In this document: positions 8,830 to 16,653 of the stretch, one piece after another
How the letters are laid out: each line of letters begins with the position of its first letter
Position numbering within the stretch: the stretch's first letter is position 1
Assembly: GCF_001708445.1 (NCBI RefSeq)
Contig: NZ_CP015637.1
Location: 3,101,001 to 3,165,000 of the forward strand
Direction of reading: 5' to 3'
Length of the DNA stretch: 64,000 nt
Source: Pseudomonas fluorescens
GTDB lineage: Bacteria; Pseudomonadota; Gammaproteobacteria; Pseudomonadales; Pseudomonadaceae
The notes under the pieces: generated by a model
Databases searched by the model: none
Told to the model about the DNA's origin: nothing
What the model saw: the letters and a program-made list of their open reading frames with translations, nothing else
Position numbers and translations under genes: made by a program

Positions 8830-9318
8830 ATGCTCGAAAAATCATTTTCAAAAAAGTCAAAAATTACTTTTAGAAGAATATCTTCGAAAACCGTATGGGA
8901 TGTCTGCCAGCTCAGCAATACGTTGTCTCCTGAGCAACGCGACATGGTGGCAGATAACGGAGACTCAATTGCTGAAGCACACTTTTCAGAAAACGCCTGG
9001 TTTCGTTCCATTTATGCCGACGAAACTTTAGTTGGTTTTGTCATGCTGCATATAGGCGCTGACTACGACGAAGACATTGATTATCCCGGCGCCATGTTAA
9101 CGCGGTTGATGATCGCAGGCCCCTATCAAAGGCTTGGATTCGCCAACGCAGCCCTGCAAATGCTGATTAATGATCTGAAAATACGAGGTTTCAGCGAGCT
9201 GCGAGTAGGTTATGGTCAAGGTGAAGGAAGTCCCGAAAAGTTTTATGAAAAACTTGGATTCAAGCCAACAGGTAGAATACTTGGGGAAGACGAGGTAGAA
9301 GCATTCATTAAATTCTAG
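8830..9318 (+). CDS. GNAT-family N-acetyltransferase
   Basis: This 162-aa protein has the GNAT core: a beta-4 strand (LVGFVMLHIG), then LTRLMIAGPYQRLGFANAAL matching the acetyl-CoA pyrophosphate loop Q/R-x-x-G-x-A/G (QRLGFA), and a C-terminal EKFYEKLGF typical of motif B. The wording around AEAHFSENAWFRSIYADE resembles spermidine/diamine acetyltransferase-like members, so a polyamine or small amine substrate is possible but unproven. It is AT-richer than the core genes and lies inside the first tRNA-Cys islet, between att copies A and B, so it is probably acquired cargo. Confidence 0.85.
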   Translation: MLEKSFSKKSKITFRRISSKTVWDVCQLSNTLSPEQRDMVADNGDSIAEAHFSENAWFRSIYADETLVGFVMLHIGADYDEDIDYPGAMLTRLMIAGPYQRLGFANAALQMLINDLKIRGFSELRVGYGQGEGSPEKFYEKLGFKPTGRILGEDEVEAFIKF

Positions 9319-9462
9319 ACACAATAGTACAATCACATTAATTAGATATCTGCCAGGCAGACGAATCTAAAGCTCAATCTAAAACTGCGAGAGACAGATC
9401 GATAAAACGCCTGTCGTAAGGCGGAACACCATTTTATCGATCAGCCCCCTGCTTCGCTGTAA

Positions 9463-9669
9463 ACACGCCCTTCACATATTGCGATCAATCCCACCGGCGC
9501 TGGGGAGGATCTGCAGCAGCTATGGCAGTCGGTGTGCGCCGGCGGACGGCCAAAAGCCGCCAGTGAGATTGCTCTCGAGCATGCAAGCAGACTGCTCGGC
9601 CACTCTTGCCAAGAGATCACAAAGAAGATCTATCAACGTGTAGGAAAGATCGTAAAACCCAAGAAATAA
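9463..9669 (+). pseudogene. C-terminal remnant of a tyrosine-recombinase integrase
   Basis: Downstream of an in-frame TAA at 9460-9462 the frame runs to a TAA at 9667-9669 and ends with ALEHASRLLGHSCQEITKK, then IYQRVGKIVKPKK. The LLGHS segment is the conserved His box of phage/XerC-type tyrosine recombinases, and the following I-Y-Q-R carries the nucleophile position. The catalytic N-terminal part is missing. Its position, ending 34 bp before att copy B, is where an integrase of a tRNA-targeting element is expected. Confidence 0.7.
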
Positions 9670-9702
9670 GGAGGGATGGCAGAACACTTAGCAAATCCCA
9701 GG

Positions 9703-9793
9703 CAATAAAAAACCCCGTAGACGCTAATCTACGGGGTTTCTAAGAGTGGAGGCCGAGGTCGGAATCGAACCGGCGTAGGCGGATTTGCAATCC
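9703..9793. repeat. att copy B (tRNA-Cys 3' half plus terminator)
   Basis: Ninety-one bases matching 12807-12897 with three differences, all in the terminator part. The 47 tRNA bases (9747-9793) are identical, and identity stops right after GCAATCC, i.e. within the anticodon stem-loop. This defines the probable recombination core. It separates the first islet (GNAT, integrase remnant) from the second (AlbA-type and DUF4145 genes). Confidence 0.85.
9713..9736 (-). terminator. Rho-independent terminator in att copy B
   Basis: A nine-bp stem CCCCGTAGA/TCTACGGGG with loop CGCTAA and a T run on the minus strand beyond 9712. It was duplicated with the attachment repeat. Confidence 0.75.
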
Positions 9794-10209
9794 ATAAATA
9801 TTTCTATATTTATCAGCAGCCCACATAACAATCAATTCCGCATCCCAATATTTACACGGCGCTGGAGCCTTCTAAAATCGGGCAGATCTATTTCGGTTGC
9901 GGATTGGATTTTCCACGCTTCGTCGCCTAAAGTCGGGTAGCCCTGTCACGCCTTCCGTGCAAAGGTCGTAGAGAGGGGTTTAGAAATCAGCTCGCCTTGG
10001 AGGCATCGACAATAGAGCCCACGCTAAGAGTGGAATAGCGTAGTTCACCAAAGCTAGGCGACAATTTTCACGGAGCACTGAGAGCTATGGGGAAAATGCT
10101 GGGCGTATCAGGCAAGGAAATGATCATCTGGCAAGGTTAGAAACCAGCTAGAAGGCGACAATACATTAGCCTGCTGATTAAAGTAAAATTAAGCAAGGAA
10201 GGTAAGTAG
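9794..10209. other. Gene-free stretch left of the AlbA-type gene
   Basis: About 415 bases without a convincing gene. Short broken frames occur on both strands but none matches a family I recognise. An AAGGAAGG ribosome binding site for the next gene lies at its right end. It may be decayed element DNA. Confidence 0.5.
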
Positions 10210-11586
10210 ATGAATCTAGATGAATTCCTGAAGGCTCCCCGCGAGAGCTTGAATATCGAACTTAAGGCTTGGATTGACCCCGCCACACCAGAGGGAAAAG
10301 CCAAGATCGTGAAGGCGGCGATTGCGCTTAGAAACTTTAACGGTGGGTACTTAGGTATCGGAGTTTCTGATGACGGCATTCCTCTATCCGAACTAGCTCC
10401 TGAAAATGTGGATGAGCAATTCCATCAAGATACTATTCAAGCACTTATAGCCCGCCACTCCTCAGAGTCTTTTGAAGTATCTGTAGAATTTGGAATATTT
10501 AACGGGACCAAATTCCCCTTCATAACCATTCCCCCAGGAGTCCGCACTCCTGTCGCGGCTAAACTTGGTATCAACGACCCAAACATCCAGGCTAAAGAAC
10601 TAGTCAAAAAAGACACAGTTTACGTACGCACACTAGCAGCCAATCACACTCCTAGTTCCGCTGCCGCGCAGTTTAGTGACTGGCCGCAGATCATGAATGT
10701 TTGTTTTGATAATAGGGAAGCGGACATCGGAAACTTTGTTAGACGTCATCTTTCAGGACTGGATATTCCTCGTCTACTATCCCAAATTAGTGGAGATTTT
10801 CTAGAGCCCGAGACAGCAGTAGTCGACGTATTTCTAAATGAGTGCCACCAACGATTTCTCGAGATAAAAAAAGCTGACGATGCTATAGATTTAGGCAAAG
10901 GTCGTTTCGAAGTTGCAGTCGTTATAAAGTGCGCTGCGGAGCGCGAAGCGGGAAGCGCTGACGATAACTTTTTATCCTCTTTTATCTATGCAAATCCCGG
11001 GCTTAACGGTTGGCCTTTGTGGTTAGACAGTCGAGCCTTTTCAGACCCTAGATCTAGACCAAGAACTCGCGCTGGCGGCTACGAGGTGCTCATCGAAGAT
11101 TATGAAGGGTCTTTCATATTACCTCATTTAGACTTTTGGAGAGCGGAACCACCTGGACGTTTTTATCATTACCGAGTGCTATGGGATGACTTAGTCGCTA
11201 TTAAAAATGGCACTAACCCCAACGAATTTTTAGCGATAGATATTGCAATCAGGACTGTAACAGAAGCGATTTCAGTAGCTATGTCCTTTGCCAAATCAAT
11301 GGCTTTTCCAGAAAATGAAACCACTCTAGAATTTGCTTTTCGCTGGAGCGGCCTAGAAGGCAGACAGCTCAACTCATACAACTCGTTACGTTATATTTCG
11401 CCGGGAAGATTAAGTGGGGACGACCAGGTACTAACTCATGCAAACATCCCTCTTGACATCGCGCCATCTTCGATACCCTCATTAATTCCAGAAATTGTAT
11501 CTGAACTTTTTAGCTCTTTTAACGGAATGACGCTTTCGAAAAATGTAATAGAGGAAATAGCTTTAGAGTTATTACAGAAGAAATAG
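10210..11586 (+). CDS. AlbA/Schlafen-type (AlbA_2 domain) protein
   Basis: This 458-aa protein has an N-terminal AlbA_2 (Schlafen AlbA) domain: SLNIELKAWI, the KAAIALRNFNGGYLGIGV strand-helix with the N-x-x-GG motif, then DTVYVRTLAANHTP (about residues 135-150). The C-terminal 300 residues match nothing I can name. AlbA_2 domains occur in Schlafen-family nucleases and in bacterial regulators; several bacterial members sit in defence islands. AAGGAAGG precedes the ATG. The gene is markedly AT-richer than the core genome, lies between att copies B and C, and converges with a DUF4145 gene. No catalytic residues can be assigned with confidence. Confidence 0.72.
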   Translation: MNLDEFLKAPRESLNIELKAWIDPATPEGKAKIVKAAIALRNFNGGYLGIGVSDDGIPLSELAPENVDEQFHQDTIQALIARHSSESFEVSVEFGIFNGTKFPFITIPPGVRTPVAAKLGINDPNIQAKELVKKDTVYVRTLAANHTPSSAAAQFSDWPQIMNVCFDNREADIGNFVRRHLSGLDIPRLLSQISGDFLEPETAVVDVFLNECHQRFLEIKKADDAIDLGKGRFEVAVVIKCAAEREAGSADDNFLSSFIYANPGLNGWPLWLDSRAFSDPRSRPRTRAGGYEVLIEDYEGSFILPHLDFWRAEPPGRFYHYRVLWDDLVAIKNGTNPNEFLAIDIAIRTVTEAISVAMSFAKSMAFPENETTLEFAFRWSGLEGRQLNSYNSLRYISPGRLSGDDQVLTHANIPLDIAPSSIPSLIPEIVSELFSSFNGMTLSKNVIEEIALELLQKK

Positions 11587-11699
11587 TTATTCACCGGAGT
11601 TCAGTTACCAATATATACCCTCGCTATCTACTTCCCAAGCCGATAACGAGGATTCGGTTCCTTTAACCCGCCCCACTACTTCCAAGCTCCCTACCGCAA

Positions 11700-12314
11700 T
11701 TATTTTTTCGCACTGCGTTCGACAAATCTATTAAACTTAGTATTCAATACAAATACGTACTCACATATAGCACTACTGAAATCCAGTAAATCTTTTGCAT
11801 CTTCTTTGGATATCTTCTCACTACTAGCATGCGCTCCAATATTTCTATGTTTTCTCAACGCCTCCCCCCACTCAAACAGCCTTGTATCAATTACTTCAGC
11901 CTCCTTTAATTCTTTCAACCCACCTGCTAACGTTTTATTTTTTGTTTTATGGTGCATACATAAGCCTTCGATAGTCCTCCCACACATCACTGCACATGCG
12001 CTATACGCTTTAGCCTTAAAGCAGAGCCTTGCCTCTATAAGTGAAATACTTGCTACTTCAGGAATCTCACGATCAACACTCGCATCTTGTGGTGGCCACA
12101 ACCGATGTAAATCATCCCATTCCCAATCATCGTACCCAACTTGTATCTTCTCCGTAATTCCTAACAGAGCCGACTTACATACTGGACATTGAACCAACAC
12201 TCTTTTACAAGGAAAAGGATAATCGGGGTCGTTATCGTAAACCTCCCCTTTCTCTATTCCATCTACTTTTGACTCACAATGATTGCATTCAATTATCATG
12301 ATTAATCTTTGCAT
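11700..12314 (-). CDS. DUF4145 protein with N-terminal zinc ribbon (HEPN-like)
   Basis: This 204-aa protein has two CxxC knuckles (ECNHCES near residue 10 and QCPVCKS near residue 43), then an all-helical C-terminal domain. That domain contains EARLCFKAKAYSACAVMCGR, LKELKEAEVIDTRLFEWGEALR and KHRNIGAHASSE. The helical pattern is that of DUF4145. The R-N-I-G-A-H string fits the R-x4-H catalytic motif of HEPN ribonucleases, to which I recall DUF4145 being related. A second ATG five codons in is possible. It converges with the AlbA-type gene at 113 bp distance; both are AT-rich cargo of the tRNA-Cys island. Confidence 0.7.
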   Translation of the reverse strand: MQRLIMIIECNHCESKVDGIEKGEVYDNDPDYPFPCKRVLVQCPVCKSALLGITEKIQVGYDDWEWDDLHRLWPPQDASVDREIPEVASISLIEARLCFKAKAYSACAVMCGRTIEGLCMHHKTKNKTLAGGLKELKEAEVIDTRLFEWGEALRKHRNIGAHASSEKISKEDAKDLLDFSSAICEYVFVLNTKFNRFVERSAKK

Positions 12315-12574
12315 CCTTAGAGTAAATTAATTTGTTTTTATCCCCAAACATAGATTTACGAAAAAGTACTGACGGCGAATCCCATTGCGATGGTATTAAC
12401 TACATAGAGAATAACAGATAAGTATGCAATCGTTAGATAACAGGGTGGCCAATTTACATCTGCTTGAGCAGCCCACGCCGCTTTTCCGTGACCCGGATGA
12501 TGGATTGGGCATAGCCTTCCCTCAATGCCCTAGCCCACCTAGCTAAAACACCGAAAATTCTTCGCCTTGTAGCA

Positions 12575-12685
12575 CTGCCAACATTCAAGATTTCAATCTC
12601 CGACGCATACTTTGATGCCTCAAAAACTGCCGCCGAGGTTTTCAACAGAATCGACCGTTAATGGACGTTTAGGCTCCTTAGTCTC
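12575..12685. repeat. 111-bp diverged direct repeat, copy 2
   Basis: Partner of 8419-8529, same orientation and length. Here 121 bp rather than 12 bp separate it from the terminator/att repeat. On the minus strand it opens a 63-codon frame (12454-12645) that shares about 25 N-terminal residues with the frame over copy 1 and then differs; both look like decayed or recombined gene ends. Confidence 0.6.
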
Positions 12686-12806
12686 GAGCACAATCCCACG
12701 TCCAACCGAGGAGAGGCATACCAATAACGGCGTCTTGAATTTCCGTAAAAAGGTAGGGTTGCGGAAGCGATCCGAAAAATTGCGGAAGCGATGACCAAAT
12801 CGCAGA

Positions 12807-12897
12807 CAATAAAAAACCCCGTAGACGTTAATCTACGGGGTTTTCAAGAGTGGAGGCCGAGGTCGGAATCGAACCGGCGTAGGCGGATTTGCAATCC
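12807..12897. repeat. att copy C (overlaps the functional tRNA-Cys)
   Basis: The 91-bp repeat here runs from the terminator into the intact tRNA-Cys up to the anticodon stem. With copies A and B it forms three direct repeats bounding two islets of about 1.16 kb and 3.1 kb. Reconstitution of the complete tRNA at this end is the usual outcome of integration into a tRNA 3' half. Confidence 0.85.
12817..12840 (-). terminator. Rho-independent terminator of tRNA-Cys
   Basis: CCCCGTAGA/TCTACGGGG pair around CGTTAA, followed on the minus strand by six T (12811-12816). It lies ten bases beyond the CCA end of tRNA-Cys and ends that transcript. Confidence 0.85.
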
Positions 12898-12924
12898 GCT
12901 GCATAACCATTTTGCTACTCGGCC
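12851..12924 (-). tRNA. tRNA-Cys (anticodon GCA)
   Basis: The minus strand reads GGCCGAGTAGC at 12924 and ends GGCCTCCA at 12851, so the CCA is encoded. The acceptor stem GGCCGAG/CTCGGCC pairs perfectly. The anticodon arm GCGGATTGCAAATCCGC presents GCA, and GGTTCGATTCC forms the T arm. Length 74 matches enterobacterial tRNA-Cys. Its 3' half is the attachment target of the islets to the left. Confidence 0.95.
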
Positions 12925-13137
12925 TCAAACGATCAATGCCGTTGTTGCTGACATTCACCGTATAAAAACATGAGTGGGCTATAAAACCCTGCCTCTACTC
13001 TAACTCATTGAATACATTGAAGTTTTTAACGCTTCATTGCGTTCGATGGGCGCCATTATGTACTCATTTGCTTATGCCTGCAACCCCTTGATTTCAAAAA
13101 ATATTCTGCCCAGTCATCAAGGGGTTGCGTGTGCGCC

Positions 13138-15426
13138 CTACTCCTTGATGACCTGTTCCCGGTACTGCGGGTCGGCCTTTATTTGCGCTTCGGTGAATGG
13201 CAGCGGGCGGAGTTTTTTCTCGGAGAATGCTTGGGTCTGGTCCTTGGCATAGTTGGACGCGGGGTTGCTGGACTGGGAGAACGCGAGCACGCCCAATGCG
13301 TTCGGCCCCTGGTCGTCGAAGCTGACGATTTGCAGGTAACTGCTGCCGCTGACCACTTCGCGTTTGCCATCGGCCCTTGGCACGGTTTGCATGGCGTTAT
13401 AGATGCCGAGCGCTTGCGGGCCGCCGTGAATGGGGGTTTGCCCGGAGACTTGGATATCGCCCCAGCGGCTGTTGGCGCTGAGACCGAGCCCGGCGACTTC
13501 AGTTGCAGAGGCCAGCATGGCTTCGCGCAAGGCCTTGGCAACGTCGGGGCGGTCGATGGCGAGGCCACGGGGGGTGGTCAATGGTTCGGCCGGGTCGAAA
13601 GCCACGCGCCAGGCATCGGGGGTTTGTTGCAGGTGCTCCGCCAGGTTGATGAAGTGCACCAGGCCCAGGCCGCTGTCGAGGTTGGCGTGCCGGTCCCAGT
13701 GTTTGAGGCTGGTACACAGCGGTTGCAACGCGACAGCATCGCTGCCCAGTTGCGTGGCGCAGTATTCCAGCAGGTCGGGCATGATTTGGCCCGCCACATA
13801 CACTTCGTTGTCCATGACCATGTTGTGCAGGTCCGCAACCGTGATCGGCCGTTGCTCCAGGGATTGCAGGCGCTGCACGGCGAAGCGCGCGCGCGGGCCG
13901 AGGCCGATGTGGTCCTGGCTGATCACTGGAGAGAAGCCGGTCAAGGGCGCCTTGGGGTTGGCCATCCAGGCCGAGTCGTTGGCGTGTTGCACGTAGTCGG
14001 TGCGCTCCAGTTGCGGCAGTTGGGCGGCGGCGAAGATGCCCGGTTGCGCGGCATGCGGGTCGATGTCCCAGGCGCAGGCGCTGCGGGCGCCGTCGAGGAT
14101 GATAAATTGCAGGCCGGCCCGCGGGTCGCTGCATTGGGCGAGTTTGGCGGCGCTGACGTTGGGCACCACCGACAGGTTCATGTACAGGCTCTGGCCCTGA
14201 TCATCGGCGGCCACGGTGTTGACCCACGGGATACCTTGCAGGGTGTGCACCGAGGTTTGCAGTGCCTTGAGGCTGGGGGCGCGGTTCATCGCGTACCACT
14301 GTTGCAGCACGCGGTCATTGCCCAGGTTGGCGTCGCGCAGGCTGAAGGCGTGCTGGCTGTCCCAATCCAGCTTGCCGGGCCATTGCACCACGGGGCCGAA
14401 GCTCGAACTGTAGACCGTACGGGACACGGCCTTGAGGCTGCCGTCGGCCTGTTTGACTTGCACCGTCACCGAGGTTTTCGCCAGGGGGATGGATTGACCG
14501 TCCAGCAGGTAGCGCGTGGAATCCTTGGGGTCGAGGGTCAGTCGGTACAGGGTGAAGTGTTTGGACGTGTCGACCGTATGGGTCCAGGCCACATGCTGGT
14601 TGAAACCGATGTTGATCACCGGCAGACCCGGCAGCGCCGCGCCCATCACATCCAGTTGGCCGGGGATGGTCAGGTGCATCTGGTAAAAACGCATGCCGCC
14701 CACCCAGGGGAAATGCGGGTTGGCCAGCAGCATGCCACGACCATTAAATGAACGATCACGGCCCACCGCGACGGCGTTGCTGCCGCGATCGAGACTGAAG
14801 CGCTGCTGCTGGGCCGCCGCCAGTTCAAACGCACTTGCGCGACGCTGCACGCTGGCGGTGGCCTGGGGTGGTGCCGCACCAACCAGGGCTTCGGCGAATT
14901 GGCCAACGCCGCCTTCAACCAGCAGCCTGCGGGTCAGCTTCACCAGATCTTCCACCACCAGCGGCCGCACCCACCCGGCCTGGCATGGCGCCGGGGCGCC
15001 CTGCTCTTTGAGATAGCGGTTGTAGCCGGCCACATAACCTTCGATGCGTTGGCGGATCGCCGGGCTCTGCGCGTTCCAGAAGGCGGCTACGGCCTCGGGG
15101 GTATTCAGCCAGGTGAAGAACACATCGCTGGCGAGGTTGTTGCGTTCTTCCAGGGTCGCCTGTTCCGGGCCGAAGAACCGCGCGCGCTGGCCATTGACGG
15201 TGACCACTTCATTGGCCAGCAGGCACAGGTTGTCCTGGGCGTAGGCGTAACCGATGCCAAACCCCAGGCCGCGCTCATCACTGGCGCGGATGTGCGGCAC
15301 GCCGAAGCTGGTGCGCCGGATATCGGCGGACGCCTGCGCCACCTGCTCGCGCGCCGATGCAGCCAGACTCAAGCCCAGCATCAGTCCCGCCACGCACATC
15401 CTGGACAACCGGTTGGAAATAATCAC
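13138..15426 (-). CDS. pvdQ: PvdQ-like N-terminal nucleophile acylase (pyoverdine maturation / AHL acylase)
   Basis: From the GTG at 15426 the protein is 762 aa, the length of P. aeruginosa PvdQ; the GTG follows GGAG by five bases, whereas the ATG 63 bases upstream lacks a binding site. Features in order: signal peptide with AASA cleavage region (about residue 25), alpha chain beginning DIRRTSFGVPHI, linker, then the self-cleavage site G|SNAVAVG with Ser at about residue 216 starting the beta chain. Family members act in the periplasm, removing the fatty acyl chain of the pyoverdine precursor and also hydrolysing long-chain acyl-homoserine lactones. No pyoverdine genes lie beside it. Confidence 0.85.
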   Translation of the reverse strand: MIISNRLSRMCVAGLMLGLSLAASAREQVAQASADIRRTSFGVPHIRASDERGLGFGIGYAYAQDNLCLLANEVVTVNGQRARFFGPEQATLEERNNLASDVFFTWLNTPEAVAAFWNAQSPAIRQRIEGYVAGYNRYLKEQGAPAPCQAGWVRPLVVEDLVKLTRRLLVEGGVGQFAEALVGAAPPQATASVQRRASAFELAAAQQQRFSLDRGSNAVAVGRDRSFNGRGMLLANPHFPWVGGMRFYQMHLTIPGQLDVMGAALPGLPVINIGFNQHVAWTHTVDTSKHFTLYRLTLDPKDSTRYLLDGQSIPLAKTSVTVQVKQADGSLKAVSRTVYSSSFGPVVQWPGKLDWDSQHAFSLRDANLGNDRVLQQWYAMNRAPSLKALQTSVHTLQGIPWVNTVAADDQGQSLYMNLSVVPNVSAAKLAQCSDPRAGLQFIILDGARSACAWDIDPHAAQPGIFAAAQLPQLERTDYVQHANDSAWMANPKAPLTGFSPVISQDHIGLGPRARFAVQRLQSLEQRPITVADLHNMVMDNEVYVAGQIMPDLLEYCATQLGSDAVALQPLCTSLKHWDRHANLDSGLGLVHFINLAEHLQQTPDAWRVAFDPAEPLTTPRGLAIDRPDVAKALREAMLASATEVAGLGLSANSRWGDIQVSGQTPIHGGPQALGIYNAMQTVPRADGKREVVSGSSYLQIVSFDDQGPNALGVLAFSQSSNPASNYAKDQTQAFSEKKLRPLPFTEAQIKADPQYREQVIKE

Positions 15427-15605
15427 ACAGACTCCACAGTCAAATTGAACACCCTTGCCTGGGGTCATTCCCCCACCGTAAGGACGCAACAGACCGTGAA
15501 TAATTTAGCGACGAAGTCCGTTCATTGAACGCGACTGCGTTGTGACAAAACCGATACCGACAAATTTTCTACATGCGGCACTTCATGATTTCGCTCACTC
15601 GTTCG

Positions 15606-15620
15606 TCTTATTGAATAAGA
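15606..15620. promoter_or_regulatory. 15-bp palindrome, possible operator
   Basis: TCTTATT-G-AATAAGA is a perfect inverted repeat around one base, centred 52 bp before the ATG of the Fur-like small regulator. A second palindrome, CCTGATCAGG, lies at 15635-15644. Either could be an autoregulatory operator; this is inference from symmetry and position. Confidence 0.4.
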
Positions 15621-15664
15621 GCGCCATCATTTTCCTGATCAGGCTCTGATAAGGAGTTTTTTGC

Positions 15665-16045
15665 ATGTACAACTCGCAACTGCCCACGGACGGACACTCA
15701 ACGACCGCCGATGCCACGTTTGGCAGCGGCGTACAAGCCTTCGGCAAAGCGCCAGAGCAGCAAGGCAACCAACGAATTCGGCATTTACTCAAGTGTTTCG
15801 GCTTGCGCACCAGCCTGATCCGGCTGAAGGTCATCGACGCCCTGCTCACGGCCGCCGCCCACCAGCGCACCCTCGGGGTACGCGGCGTGCACAGCCACTT
15901 GCTGGAACTGGGCATCCCTTTGTCGTTCCTCAGCGTGCGTGAGGTACTCAAGCGCCTGTGCAGCGAGGGCGTGATCACCCTCAATGCCGATAAAAGCTAC
16001 AGCCTCCATGAAGAGGCTGCCAAAGTGCTCGAAGGCCGCGCCTGA
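15665..16045 (+). CDS. Small Fur-like winged-helix regulator
   Basis: This 126-aa protein has a disordered first 35 residues, then a winged-helix-like domain: LLKCFGLRTSLIRLKVIDALL, a helix pair around HSHLLELGIPLSFLSVREVL and a wing near LCSEGVITLNADKSY. The layout resembles the DNA-binding half of Fur-family proteins without their metal-binding dimer domain. AAGGAG lies ten bases before the ATG, and a palindrome centred at 15613 may be its operator. Partner genes are not evident; it stands alone, divergent from pvdQ. Target and ligand are unknown. Confidence 0.6.
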   Translation: MYNSQLPTDGHSTTADATFGSGVQAFGKAPEQQGNQRIRHLLKCFGLRTSLIRLKVIDALLTAAAHQRTLGVRGVHSHLLELGIPLSFLSVREVLKRLCSEGVITLNADKSYSLHEEAAKVLEGRA

Positions 16046-16059
16046 CTCGACGACGTCAA

Positions 16060-16254
16060 TCAGAAGTTAGGCTTGACCTTACGACGCATCACGCCATTGA
16101 TCACCACCACGGTGACCGCCACGGCAATGGCGATGTACTGGAACGTTTTTTCGCTGATAACCCCGGTGTTCTGCAGGTAGGACAGGCCAAACATCGTCCC
16201 CAGTACCACCAGGGAGATCAGGATTGAATATTTCAAGCGTTGCTTTTGGGTCAT
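16060..16254 (-). CDS. 64-aa two-helix inner-membrane protein
   Basis: Starting at the ATG at 16254 (preceded by AGGAA) the protein reads MTQKQRLKYSILI, with helix one LVVLGTMFGLSYL and helix two YIAIAVAVTVVVINGV, then a basic tail RRKVKPNF. Both ends are likely cytoplasmic. No family is recognised. The upstream in-frame extension from 16314 lacks a binding site and is rejected. It converges with the Fur-like regulator gene 14 bp away. Confidence 0.6.
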   Translation of the reverse strand: MTQKQRLKYSILISLVVLGTMFGLSYLQNTGVISEKTFQYIAIAVAVTVVVINGVMRRKVKPNF

Positions 16255-16442
16255 GACGGGTTCCTGAACCTTGAGAATGTATCCACTTTGTATCGCCGAA
16301 CATGCCAGGCACATACCCGATGACGGGGATGGAATGGGGTCGGCAGGGTCTCATGTTACAGGCGATGAAAAGCTTTGGCTTGTTCGATGCTTTTATTGAG
16401 CCGGCCTGATGTCACCCCGTGAGAACCCTGGAGGATTTTGAA

Positions 16443-16577
16443 ATGTTCCGTCGAATCACCTGGCTGATTCCCCTGCTGATCATGCTGAGCATGAGCGGCT
16501 GCATCATATTCCCCCACGGCGGCGGCTGGCATGACCACCGCTATGAAGGTGGCGGGCCGGGTTACTACCATCGCTGA
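16443..16577 (+). CDS. 44-aa Gly/His-rich micro-lipoprotein
   Basis: The frame reads MFRRITWLIPLLIML, then lipobox MSGC with Cys at residue 20, then IIFPHGGGWHDHRYEGGG and a PGYYHR end. GGAGG lies eight bases before the ATG. After lipid modification and cleavage about 25 residues remain, rich in Gly, His and Tyr. It has the architecture of the 48-aa lipoprotein at 6262-6408. Function unknown. Confidence 0.7.
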   Translation: MFRRITWLIPLLIMLSMSGCIIFPHGGGWHDHRYEGGGPGYYHR

Positions 16578-16653
16578 GGGGCAGGTTCCCGCCTATCCGT
16601 TTCTGCGGTAACGGCGGCTGGTCAGCCATGGATGCATCAACTGACACTCCCTC

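Noticed and set aside
8586..9793. Possible additional tRNA-Cys genes at copies A and B
   Set aside because: Only the 3' half up to the anticodon loop is present; no 5' acceptor strand or D arm follows, so they are attachment repeats.
10081..10138. Short peptide frame MGKMLGVSGKEMIIWQG
   Set aside because: It lacks a binding site and any similarity; likely random in AT-rich DNA.
13129..14751. A 540-codon plus-strand open frame opposite pvdQ
   Set aside because: It is antisense to a clearly coding acylase with catalytic motifs, has no family signature, and GC-rich pseudomonad genes routinely carry such shadow frames.
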